Positions 43,863 to 51,473 of a stretch of DNA of 64,000 nt are shown one piece after another; within the stretch, counting starts at the first letter, position 1, and each line of letters begins with the position of its first letter. Under the pieces are notes generated by a model, which saw nothing but the letters and a program-made list of their open reading frames with translations, did no database searches and was not told where the DNA came from. Source of the DNA: Bacillus licheniformis DSM 13 = ATCC 14580 (GTDB taxonomy: Bacteria; Bacillota; Bacilli; Bacillales; Bacillaceae); contig NC_006270.3 of the NCBI RefSeq assembly GCF_000011645.1, forward strand, positions 1,795,501-1,859,500. The letters are read 5' to 3'. Made by a program: the position numbers and the translations under genes.

Positions 43863-45977
43863 ATGGATAATAAAACACGTTTTATGCAGCTGTATGAGCA
43901 AATTAAAAATCCGAACAACGGTTATTTCTCACCCGAAGGAATTCCCTATCACTCGGTTGAAACGCTCATATGTGAGGCGCCCGACTACGGTCATATGACG
44001 ACATCTGAAGCGTACAGCTATTGGCTGTGGCTTGAAGCGATGTATGGCCGGTACACACAGGACTGGTCAAAGCTAGAAGCCGCCTGGGACAATATGGAGA
44101 AATATATTATCCCGGTCAATGAAGGAGACGGAAACGAAGAACAGCCGACCATGAACTACTACAACCCCTCAAGTCCAGCCACTTATGCTGCAGAACACCC
44201 CTACCCAGATCTGTACCCTTCAGCGCTGACCGGACAGTATCCGGCAGGAAATGACCCGCTCGATGCCGAGCTTAAAGCGACATATGGAAGCAACGAAACG
44301 TATTTAATGCATTGGCTGTTAGATGTTGACAACTGGTATGGCTTCGGAAATCTTCTGAACCCTTCGCACACTGCCGTTTATGTGAACACTTACCAGCGGG
44401 GCGAACAGGAATCCGTTTGGGAAACGGTTCCGCATCCGTCTCAGGATAATCAGACGTTCGGAAAACCGAATGAAGGTTTCATGAGCCTTTTTACAAAAGA
44501 AAATCAGGCTCCAGCACCGCAATGGCGCTACACCAATGCAACGGATGCAGATGCGCGCGCCGTTCAGGCGATGTTCTGGGCCAGGCAATGGGGCTACAGC
44601 AATACTAATTATTTAGAAAAAGCTAAAAAAATGGGGGACTTTCTCCGTTACGGCATGTATGACAAATACTTTCAAGAGATTGGAAGTGCCGCTGACGGCT
44701 CGCCTTCCCGCGGTGCTGGAAAAAATGCATGTCATTATTTAATGGCGTGGTACACCGCTTGGGGAGGCGGATTGGGACAGTATGCAAACTGGGCGTGGCG
44801 GATCGGTGCGAGCCATGTGCATCAAGGTTATCAAAACCCTGTTGCCTCTTATGCACTGTCAACGGCTGAAGGCGGATTGATTCCAAATTCATCCACAGCG
44901 CGAAGCGATTGGGAAAAGGCGCTGAAAAGGCAGCTAGAACTTTACACATGGCTGCTTTCTTCAGAAGGAGCCGTTGCCGGCGGCGCCACGAACAGCTGGA
45001 ACGGCAACTACAGCGCATATCCGCAGAATGTCAGCACATTTTACGAAATGGCCTACACAGAAGCGCCTGTATATCACGATCCCCCTTCTAACAATTGGTT
45101 CGGGATGCAAGTCTGGCCGCTGGAAAGGGTGGCGGAACTGTATTATATTTTCGCAGAGAAAGGTGACAAATCGTCTGAAAGCTTCCACATGGCAAAGCAT
45201 GTGATTGAAAAATGGATCGCATATTCACTTGATTATGTGTTTGTGGGCGAACGGCCGGTTACTGACGAAGAAGGCTATTATTTAAATGATGCGGGAGAAC
45301 GCGTCCTTGGCGGCCAAAACCCGCAGATCGCCGTACAATCCGACCCAGGCGAGTTTTGGATTCCGGCAAACCTTGAATGGAGCGGCCAGCCTGATCCGTG
45401 GAAGGGATTTGATTCATTTACCGGAAATCCGGGACTGCATGTCACGACGAAGAATCCTTCTCAAGATGTCGGCGTTCTCGGCAGCTATATTAAAACGCTC
45501 GTCTTCTTTGCGGCCGGAACAAAAGCCGAAACCGGCGGCTTTACCGCTCTTGGAAACAAAGCCAAAAATCTGGCAAAAGAACTGCTTGATGCAGCATGGA
45601 GTAAAAATGACGGAATCGGTATCGCAGCAGAGGAAGAACATGAAGATTATATCCGCTACTTTACGAAGGAAATCTACTTTCCGAATGGCTGGAGCGGCAG
45701 AAACGGGCAGGGCAATACCATCCCTGGCCCCAACACTGTGCCGTCTGATCCGGCAAAAGGCGGTAACGGCGTCTATATCAGTCATGCGGAGCTCCGGCCG
45801 AAAATTAAAAATGATCCGATGTGGCCTTATTTGGAAAACAAATATCAGACCTCGTGGAATCCGAATACGGGCAAATGGGAAAACGGACTGCCGACCTTTG
45901 TATATCACCGTTTCTGGTCTCAGGTCGATATGGCGACAGCTTATGCTGAGTATGACCGTTTAATCGGAAATGCATAA
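43863..45977 (+). CDS. celB: GH48 cellobiohydrolase without visible signal peptide (CelB)
   Basis: GH48 enzymes are reducing-end-acting processive cellobiohydrolases and usually partner a GH9. The 704-aa product is a bare catalytic domain with the acid Glu in APDYGHMTTSEAYSYWLWLEA (E49) and the aromatic tunnel residues of the family. It starts at MDNKTRFMQLYEQIK, about six residues before the domain, with AGGAGGA upstream: there is no hydrophobic leader and no carbohydrate-binding module. It lies 27 bases after celA with no terminator, so it is co-transcribed. No frameshift is seen that would restore a signal peptide. Confidence 0.92.
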   Translation: MDNKTRFMQLYEQIKNPNNGYFSPEGIPYHSVETLICEAPDYGHMTTSEAYSYWLWLEAMYGRYTQDWSKLEAAWDNMEKYIIPVNEGDGNEEQPTMNYYNPSSPATYAAEHPYPDLYPSALTGQYPAGNDPLDAELKATYGSNETYLMHWLLDVDNWYGFGNLLNPSHTAVYVNTYQRGEQESVWETVPHPSQDNQTFGKPNEGFMSLFTKENQAPAPQWRYTNATDADARAVQAMFWARQWGYSNTNYLEKAKKMGDFLRYGMYDKYFQEIGSAADGSPSRGAGKNACHYLMAWYTAWGGGLGQYANWAWRIGASHVHQGYQNPVASYALSTAEGGLIPNSSTARSDWEKALKRQLELYTWLLSSEGAVAGGATNSWNGNYSAYPQNVSTFYEMAYTEAPVYHDPPSNNWFGMQVWPLERVAELYYIFAEKGDKSSESFHMAKHVIEKWIAYSLDYVFVGERPVTDEEGYYLNDAGERVLGGQNPQIAVQSDPGEFWIPANLEWSGQPDPWKGFDSFTGNPGLHVTTKNPSQDVGVLGSYIKTLVFFAAGTKAETGGFTALGNKAKNLAKELLDAAWSKNDGIGIAAEEEHEDYIRYFTKEIYFPNGWSGRNGQGNTIPGPNTVPSDPAKGGNGVYISHAELRPKIKNDPMWPYLENKYQTSWNPNTGKWENGLPTFVYHRFWSQVDMATAYAEYDRLIGNA

Positions 45978-45998
45978 CAATCAATAGGAGAATATTAG

Positions 45999-46049
45999 AT
46001 GCGCTTGGCCGTTTGGGCAAAGGCGGCGTTCAGCCGCCTTCTTTTTTAA
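45999..46049 (+). CDS. Possible 16-residue leader peptide across the celB terminator
   Basis: ATG at 45999 follows TAGGAG (45985-45990) with good spacing and opens a frame MRLAVWAKAAFSRLLF ending TAA, running through the whole terminator hairpin. It may be chance. If translated, it could disrupt the terminator and affect read-through into celC. No homologue is known to me. Confidence 0.22.
   Translation: MRLAVWAKAAFSRLLF
46018..46047 (+). terminator. Intrinsic terminator between celB and celC
   Basis: AAGGCGGC (46020-46027) pairs with GCCGCCTT (46033-46040) around GTTCA, followed by C and six T. It divides the cluster into celAB and celCD, unless read-through is allowed. I see no clear promoter in the 64 bases before celC. 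Confidence 0.88.
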
Positions 46050-46110
46050 AGGCAGGATTTAGGATTTTAGCGAGTGTTTTACACGATTATCTAAAAAGGA
46101 GATCAAAAGT

Positions 46111-47793
46111 TTGAGAGAAAAATGGTTAGCCTTATGTTTAAAGTCGATCATTCTGTTCGTTTTGATCATGGGAACCGTTCTTTTATCCGCAGTTCCGAAA
46201 GCTTCGGGAACAAGCGGGCCAGCAAAGCAAGAAAAGCAGAGCATCATCACCCCGGCTGATCTTTTGGAAAACATGAGCCCTGGATGGAACCTTGGCAACA
46301 CGCTGGATGCTGTTCCGACAGAAGGCTCTTGGAACAATCCGCCGGTTCGCGAGCATACTTTTGATGATATTCGCGATGCGGGGTTTAAAAGCGTCCGGAT
46401 TCCGGTGACATGGGATTCCCACATCGGCAGCGCTCCAGAGTATCCGATCGATACCGATTGGATGAACCGGGTAGAAGAAGTGACAGATTGGGCTTTGGAA
46501 AGAGAGTTTTACGTCGTGTTAAATATTCACCACGATTCTTGGCTATGGATCAGCCGGATGGGAAACAGCCAGCAGGAGACATTAGATAAGCTGGGGAAAG
46601 TCTGGAAGCAGATTGCCGAGCGCTTCAAAAACAAAAGTGAACGCCTCCTGTTTGAAATTGTCAATGAGCCGACCGGAATGAGCGCATATCAAATGAATCT
46701 GCTTAACCGAGAGATGCTGAACATCATCCGTTCGACCGGCGGCAAAAACGGCCAGCGGCTCGTAATCGTCGGGGGGCTTGAAGATAACAAAGATGAATTG
46801 CTTCATTCATTTGAACCGCCTGATGATGACCGGATTGTCCTCACATATCACTACTATTCTCCTTGGGATTACGTATCAAACTGGTGGGGCCGGACGACTT
46901 GGGGATCGGCAGCCGAAATCTCCGAGATGGAGGAGGATATCAAACCGGTTTATGAAAAATTTGTAAGGGAAGGATACCCGGTTATCATCGGTGAATACGG
47001 TACCCTCGGCGCCAATGAAAAGCATTCAAAATGGCTCTATCATGATACGTTTGTCCGCCTTGCCCACAAATATCAAATGGTCCCGATGTGGTGGGACAAC
47101 GGGAATGACCAGTTTGACCGGGCTGAGAGACAGTGGCGTGATCCTGTTGTTAAAGAGATTGTCATTCAGGCGGGACGCGGCGTTCCCAATGCGATCATCA
47201 AACCGGCAGATCTTTTTATCAAAAAAGGTCAAAGCATCAGCGATCAGACGGTGGACATTCAGCTGAACGGCAATGTGCTGACTGGCATTTATCAGAAATC
47301 TGAACCATTAAAGGAAGGCAGTGATTATACAGTTGACAATGCCGGAAAAACGGTCTCTATTAAGGCATCCTGCTTGGCAAAGCTGCTGAACGGGGCGGGG
47401 CAGCCTGGGGTAAAAGCGCAGCTCACTTTTACGTTTCATAAAGGAGCCAGCCAGGTTATGGATATCATTCTTTATGATGACCCGAAGCTTGAAAAAAGCG
47501 AATTCACCATCAGTCAATCGGCAATCAGCGGTGATCTCAAAATCCCGGCGTCACTGAACGGAACGAAGCTGGCCACGGTTAAAGGAGTCGTCGATTCTAC
47601 AGGAAGGCCGGTTCTTGAAGAAGTATGGTCATGGACGCCCTACTTGAACTATGACGAAGATTTTTACGAAAAAGACGGGGATTTGTATTTGAAAGAGCGG
47701 GTTTTAAAGTATTTGAAAAGCGATTCCACCTTTACATTTGAACTGTGGCCGAAAGGCGTGGAGGCGGTCGTGAAGGTGAAAATCACGCCTTGA
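46111..47793 (+). CDS. celC: Secreted GH5 endoglucanase with Ig-like and CBM46-like modules (CelC)
   Basis: GH5 retaining endo-beta-1,4-glucanase, probably subfamily 4. The 560-aa product has a signal peptide (~1-33, ending KASG), a GH5 barrel (~45-365) with acid/base E186 in IVNEPTG and nucleophile E295 in IGEYGT, then an X2/Ig-like module (~370-460) and a CBM46-like module (~465-560) rich in W and Y. B. licheniformis Cel5B with this order is described. The start is TTG after AAAAAGGAGAT. It follows the celB terminator. Confidence 0.92.
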   Translation: MREKWLALCLKSIILFVLIMGTVLLSAVPKASGTSGPAKQEKQSIITPADLLENMSPGWNLGNTLDAVPTEGSWNNPPVREHTFDDIRDAGFKSVRIPVTWDSHIGSAPEYPIDTDWMNRVEEVTDWALEREFYVVLNIHHDSWLWISRMGNSQQETLDKLGKVWKQIAERFKNKSERLLFEIVNEPTGMSAYQMNLLNREMLNIIRSTGGKNGQRLVIVGGLEDNKDELLHSFEPPDDDRIVLTYHYYSPWDYVSNWWGRTTWGSAAEISEMEEDIKPVYEKFVREGYPVIIGEYGTLGANEKHSKWLYHDTFVRLAHKYQMVPMWWDNGNDQFDRAERQWRDPVVKEIVIQAGRGVPNAIIKPADLFIKKGQSISDQTVDIQLNGNVLTGIYQKSEPLKEGSDYTVDNAGKTVSIKASCLAKLLNGAGQPGVKAQLTFTFHKGASQVMDIILYDDPKLEKSEFTISQSAISGDLKIPASLNGTKLATVKGVVDSTGRPVLEEVWSWTPYLNYDEDFYEKDGDLYLKERVLKYLKSDSTFTFELWPKGVEAVVKVKITP

Positions 47794-47856
47794 ACGGCCG
47801 GCTATCCTCTCAATGACGCCGTCCATGCATCCTCTTTATGAAAGCAGGGAAAAATA

Positions 47857-49044
47857 ATGATGACGAAAAAGGGTTTATTGACAGTGCTGATGCCGTTTTT
47901 GCTTGCACTTTCCGCCATTCAGTTTGGCAATCCCCGGCCTGCACTAGCCGCGTCTCCTTTTGTTGAGACAGCCGGAACATCGTTCACTTTAAATGGGAAA
48001 GAATTTTATTTTGCCGGGACGAATAACTATTATTTTCATTATAAATCTAAAAAAATGGTCGATGATGTGTTCGAAGATATGAAAGCGATGAATTTGAAAG
48101 TGATCCGCATCTGGGGATTTCTTGACGGCCAGCCGCAGGAAAATACAGTCATGCAGCCAAGGCCGGGCATATATGATGAATCAGGCTTTTCAAAGCTTGA
48201 CTATGCCATTTATAAAGCGGGGCAGACAGGGATAAAACTAGTCATCCCTTTTGTGAACAACTGGGATGATTTCGGCGGAATGAATCAATATGTCAGGTGG
48301 TTTCAGGCGGATGGACATGACGCCTTTTATACTCATCCGGACATTAAAGAGGCGTATAAAAATTATGTATCCTATATGCTGAACCGAGTCAACACATATA
48401 ATGGCGTCAAATATAAAGATGATCCCGCGATTATGGCGTGGGAGCTTGCCAATGAACCGAGGGTCCAGTCTGACAGGACCGGAAATACACTTGTCGAATG
48501 GGCGGATGAGATGAGCGAATTTATTAAATCCATTGATCAGAACCATCTTGTAGCGGTTGGAGATGAAGGATTTTATCATATAGAAGGGCACCCTGATTGG
48601 CATTACAACGGCGGAGAGGGTGTGGATTGGAAAAGGCTGACCGCTCTGAAGCATATTGATTACGGCACATATCACCTCTATCCGGATCATTGGGGCAAAA
48701 CGGCCGAGTGGGGGAATCAGTGGATCACAGACCATATTTGCGATGGAAAAGAAATCGGCAAGCCGGTCGTTTTAGAAGAGTACGGCTATCAGGATAAGTC
48801 CAGAAGGGACTACGTCTACAGAACCTGGCTTGAACTCATAGAAAAGCAGAGCGGTGCGGGCAGCCAATTTTGGATTTTGACCGGCATTCAGGATGACGGG
48901 ACCCTTTATCCGGACTATGACGGTTTTCGGATCGTTTATCCGAGCTCTGCCGCTTCTGTCATTTCAGAGCACGCGGAGCGGATGAATGAAAAATCAGCCG
49001 CTTCCGAAATGCTTCAGACTAAACGCTGTCATGATTTGCAATAA
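47857..49044 (+). CDS. celD: Secreted GH5 beta-mannanase-type hydrolase (CelD)
   Basis: The 395-aa product has a signal peptide (~1-31, ending PALA) and one GH5 barrel with GTNNYYFHYKS near the start, acid/base E200 in WELANEPR and nucleophile E308 in VVLEEYGYQ. The sequence is of the GH5 mannanase group (subfamily 7), so endo-1,4-beta-mannosidase is more likely than cellulase, despite the cel name often given. No binding module is present. A GCAGGGA site precedes the two tandem ATGs. It lies 63 bases after celC with no terminator. Its stop codon overlaps the -35 region for rimP. Confidence 0.88.
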   Translation: MMTKKGLLTVLMPFLLALSAIQFGNPRPALAASPFVETAGTSFTLNGKEFYFAGTNNYYFHYKSKKMVDDVFEDMKAMNLKVIRIWGFLDGQPQENTVMQPRPGIYDESGFSKLDYAIYKAGQTGIKLVIPFVNNWDDFGGMNQYVRWFQADGHDAFYTHPDIKEAYKNYVSYMLNRVNTYNGVKYKDDPAIMAWELANEPRVQSDRTGNTLVEWADEMSEFIKSIDQNHLVAVGDEGFYHIEGHPDWHYNGGEGVDWKRLTALKHIDYGTYHLYPDHWGKTAEWGNQWITDHICDGKEIGKPVVLEEYGYQDKSRRDYVYRTWLELIEKQSGAGSQFWILTGIQDDGTLYPDYDGFRIVYPSSAASVISEHAERMNEKSAASEMLQTKRCHDLQ

Positions 49045-49064
49045 AAATATGGTTATGGTATAGT
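49036..49064 (+). promoter_or_regulatory. Sigma-A promoter of the rimP-nusA-infB operon
   Basis: TTGCAA (49036-49041), 17 nt, TATAGT (49059-49064) with an extended TGG just upstream. The -35 lies in the last codons of celD. Confidence 0.7.
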
Positions 49065-49095
49065 TTTATTGGAAATGCTAACGATAGCCGAGGCG

Positions 49096-49120
49096 AAGAG
49101 TGGGGAAACCCGCTCTTTTG
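49096..49120 (+). terminator. First terminator-like hairpin in the rimP leader
   Basis: GAGTGGG (49098-49104) pairs with CCCGCTC (49109-49115) around a GAAA tetraloop, followed by TTTT. It lies about 25 bases past the expected start site, so it can act as an attenuator. Confidence 0.6.
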
Positions 49121-49170
49121 TATTGAACAGGCAATTTTGTCTCGACATGTTCATCGTTTTTTCTAAAATC

Positions 49171-49194
49171 CCCTGCTTTTGAAGCAGGGTTTTT
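49171..49194 (+). terminator. Second terminator-like hairpin in the rimP leader
   Basis: CCCTGCT (49171-49177) pairs with AGCAGGG (49183-49189) and is followed by five T, 44 bases before rimP. With the first hairpin it gives a tandem attenuator layout. Confidence 0.65.
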
Positions 49195-49237
49195 ACGAGG
49201 GAGCTGATGAATGGGAGCCTGCACAAGGAGGAAAAGT

Positions 49238-49711
49238 ATGAGTAACAAAGTGATCGATACCGTCAGCGAAATGGTCCAGCCTATACTAGACAATCTTCAG
49301 CTTGAGCTCGTTGACATCGAATTTGTCAAGGAAGGCCAGAGCTGGTTTCTTCGCGTGTTTATTGATTCAGATGACGGCGTAGACATCGAGGAATGTGCCA
49401 AGGTTAGCGAAGCTCTTAGTGAAAAGCTCGATGAGGCTGATCCGATCAAGCAAAACTATTTTCTTGAAGTATCGTCCCCGGGAGCTGAGAGGCCTTTAAA
49501 GAAAGAAGCCGATTTCATGAAGGCGCTCGGAAAAAACGTATATATTAAAACGTACGAACCTATTGAAGGCAATAAAGAGTTTGAAGGCGAGCTTTCCGCA
49601 TTTGACGGTGAAAACGTGGAGGTCACGGTGATGATCAAAACGCGCCGGAAAACGATCAATATTCCATATGACAAAGTAGCCAAAGCGAGGCTGGCTGTTT
49701 CGTTCAATTAA
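49238..49711 (+). CDS. rimP: Ribosome maturation factor RimP
   Basis: RimP assists assembly of the 30S subunit. The 157-aa product has the alpha-beta N-terminal domain (LVDIEFVKEGQSWFLRVFID), the SSPGAERPLKK motif and a C-terminal SH3-like barrel. An in-frame start at 49211 is less likely because AAGGAGG (49225-49231) fits ATG 49238. It heads the conserved nusA-infB operon. Confidence 0.97.
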   Translation: MSNKVIDTVSEMVQPILDNLQLELVDIEFVKEGQSWFLRVFIDSDDGVDIEECAKVSEALSEKLDEADPIKQNYFLEVSSPGAERPLKKEADFMKALGKNVYIKTYEPIEGNKEFEGELSAFDGENVEVTVMIKTRRKTINIPYDKVAKARLAVSFN

Positions 49712-49742
49712 TTTTTGACTGTTTAAGGGGGAAACCATAAAC

Positions 49743-50861
49743 ATGAGTAGTGAGTTGTTAGATGCCCTGACTGTTCTTGAAAAAGAAAAGGGAATCAGTA
49801 AGGACATTATTATTGAAGCAATTGAAGCTGCGCTCATTTCCGCTTATAAGCGGAACTTCAACCAGGCGCAGAACGTCAGGGTAGATTTAAACCGCGACAC
49901 CGGTTCAATCCGCGTTTTCGCCCGCAAAGATGTCGTGGATGAAGTGTATGATCCGCGCCTTGAAATCTCGATTGAAGATGCCGTAAACATCAATCCGAAC
50001 TACATTGTCGGAGATGTCGTGGAAATCGAAGTGACGCCGAAAGATTTCGGCCGCATCGCTGCCCAGACGGCAAAGCAGGTCGTGACCCAGCGCGTCCGCG
50101 AAGCGGAGCGCGGCGTCATCTATTCTGAATTCATCGACCGCGAGGAAGATATCATGACAGGCATCGTCCAGCGGATCGACAATAAGTTCATCTATGTCTC
50201 TTTAGGAAAAATCGAGGCGCTTCTCCCGGTTGCAGAACAGATGCCGAATGAAGTCTACAAGCCTCATGACCGGATCAAGGTGTTCATTACAAAAGTCGAA
50301 AAAACGACGAAGGGTCCGCAGATTTACGTTTCAAGAACTCATCCAGGTTTATTAAAGCGTCTCTTTGAAATCGAAGTGCCGGAAATTTACGATGGAACGG
50401 TCGAGCTCAAATCCGTGGCGAGAGAAGCGGGAGACCGCTCGAAGATTTCCGTCCGCACGGATAATCCCGACATCGATCCCGTCGGCGCCTGCGTCGGACC
50501 GAAGGGTCAGCGCGTTCAGGCGATCGTCAATGAATTGAAAGGCGAGAAAATTGATATTGTTCACTGGTCAAACGACCCGGTTGAATTTGTCGCCAATGCG
50601 CTGAGCCCTTCAAAAGTGCTCGACGTCATCGTCAATGAAGAGGATAAAGCGACAACGGTTGTCGTTCCTGACTATCAGCTGTCGCTCGCCATCGGAAAAA
50701 GAGGTCAAAACGCCCGCCTGGCAGCCAAGCTGACAAGCTGGAAGATCGATATTAAAAGCGAAACAGATGCAAGAGAGCTTGGAATTTATCCAAGGGAGCT
50801 TGAAGAAGAGGAGCCGGAAGAGCTTTTCTTGGAAAGCGAAACTCCAGAATCGGATGAATAA
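49743..50861 (+). CDS. nusA: Transcription termination/pausing factor NusA
   Basis: NusA binds RNA polymerase and stimulates pausing and intrinsic termination. The 372-aa product has an N-terminal RNAP-binding domain, an S1 domain (~135-200) and two KH domains (GACVGPKGQRVQAIVNEL and SLAIGKRGQNARLAAKL). As in other Bacillus it lacks the acidic C-terminal repeats of enteric NusA. In B. subtilis NusA-dependent termination in the leader autoregulates the operon. Confidence 0.98.
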   Translation: MSSELLDALTVLEKEKGISKDIIIEAIEAALISAYKRNFNQAQNVRVDLNRDTGSIRVFARKDVVDEVYDPRLEISIEDAVNINPNYIVGDVVEIEVTPKDFGRIAAQTAKQVVTQRVREAERGVIYSEFIDREEDIMTGIVQRIDNKFIYVSLGKIEALLPVAEQMPNEVYKPHDRIKVFITKVEKTTKGPQIYVSRTHPGLLKRLFEIEVPEIYDGTVELKSVAREAGDRSKISVRTDNPDIDPVGACVGPKGQRVQAIVNELKGEKIDIVHWSNDPVEFVANALSPSKVLDVIVNEEDKATTVVVPDYQLSLAIGKRGQNARLAAKLTSWKIDIKSETDARELGIYPRELEEEEPEELFLESETPESDE

Positions 50862-50874
50862 GAGGTGACCTTTG

Positions 50875-51150
50875 GTGAAAAGCCGAAAGAAGATCCCGCT
50901 TAGAAAATGCGTCGTAACAGGGGAAATGAAGCCTAAAAAAGAGCTCATCCGCGTCGTCCGTTCGAAGGAAGGCGAAGTTTCCGTTGACCCGACCGGCAAG
51001 AAGAACGGCCGGGGAGCCTACCTTACACTTGATAAAGACGTCATTTTAACTGCAAAAAAGAGAAACAGCTTAGCAAATCAGCTTCAAGCACAGATTGATG
51101 ATCAGATTTTTGATGAACTGCTGGAACTGGCGGAAAAGGAGAATAGATAA
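50875..51150 (+). CDS. rnpM: RNase P modulator RnpM (YlxR)
   Basis: The YlxR family protein was recently described as a modulator that binds RNase P RNA in B. subtilis. The 91-aa product has the conserved basic blocks IPLRKCVVTGEMKPKKELIR and GRGAYL. GTG 50875 (MKSRKKIPLRK) is better spaced from AGAGGTGA than TTG 50872. It lies 13 bases after nusA. Confidence 0.94.
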   Translation: MKSRKKIPLRKCVVTGEMKPKKELIRVVRSKEGEVSVDPTGKKNGRGAYLTLDKDVILTAKKRNSLANQLQAQIDDQIFDELLELAEKENR

Positions 51151-51453
51151 ATGTCGGAATCAGAATGGTTTTCCTTGCTGGGTCTGGCGAATCGAGCTCG
51201 AAAGGTCGTGTCCGGAGAAGACCTGGTTGTGAAAGAAATCAGGCATTCGCGCGCAAAGCTTGTTTTGCTTGCAGACGACGCATCGGCTAACACGGAGAAA
51301 AAAGTAACCGACAAATGCAGGCACTACGATGTACCGGTGAAAAAAGTCGGTGATCGTGTGCTTCTGGGCCGTTCAATCGGCAAAGAATCCCGTGTGGTTG
51401 TTGCTGTCACTGATCAAGGTTTTGCGAATACGTTGCTCCGAAAGCTCGATTAA
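51151..51453 (+). CDS. ylxQ: L7Ae-family RNA-binding protein YlxQ
   Basis: A small L7Ae/L30e-like protein expected to bind kink-turn RNA; its cellular target is not settled. The 100-aa product has the family core (LLGLANRARKVVSGEDLVVK and KLVLLADDAS). It starts directly after the rnpM stop, with AAGGAG in the end of that gene. Confidence 0.94.
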   Translation: MSESEWFSLLGLANRARKVVSGEDLVVKEIRHSRAKLVLLADDASANTEKKVTDKCRHYDVPVKKVGDRVLLGRSIGKESRVVVAVTDQGFANTLLRKLD

Positions 51454-51473
51454 TTTTTTTTGGGGGTGAACGA

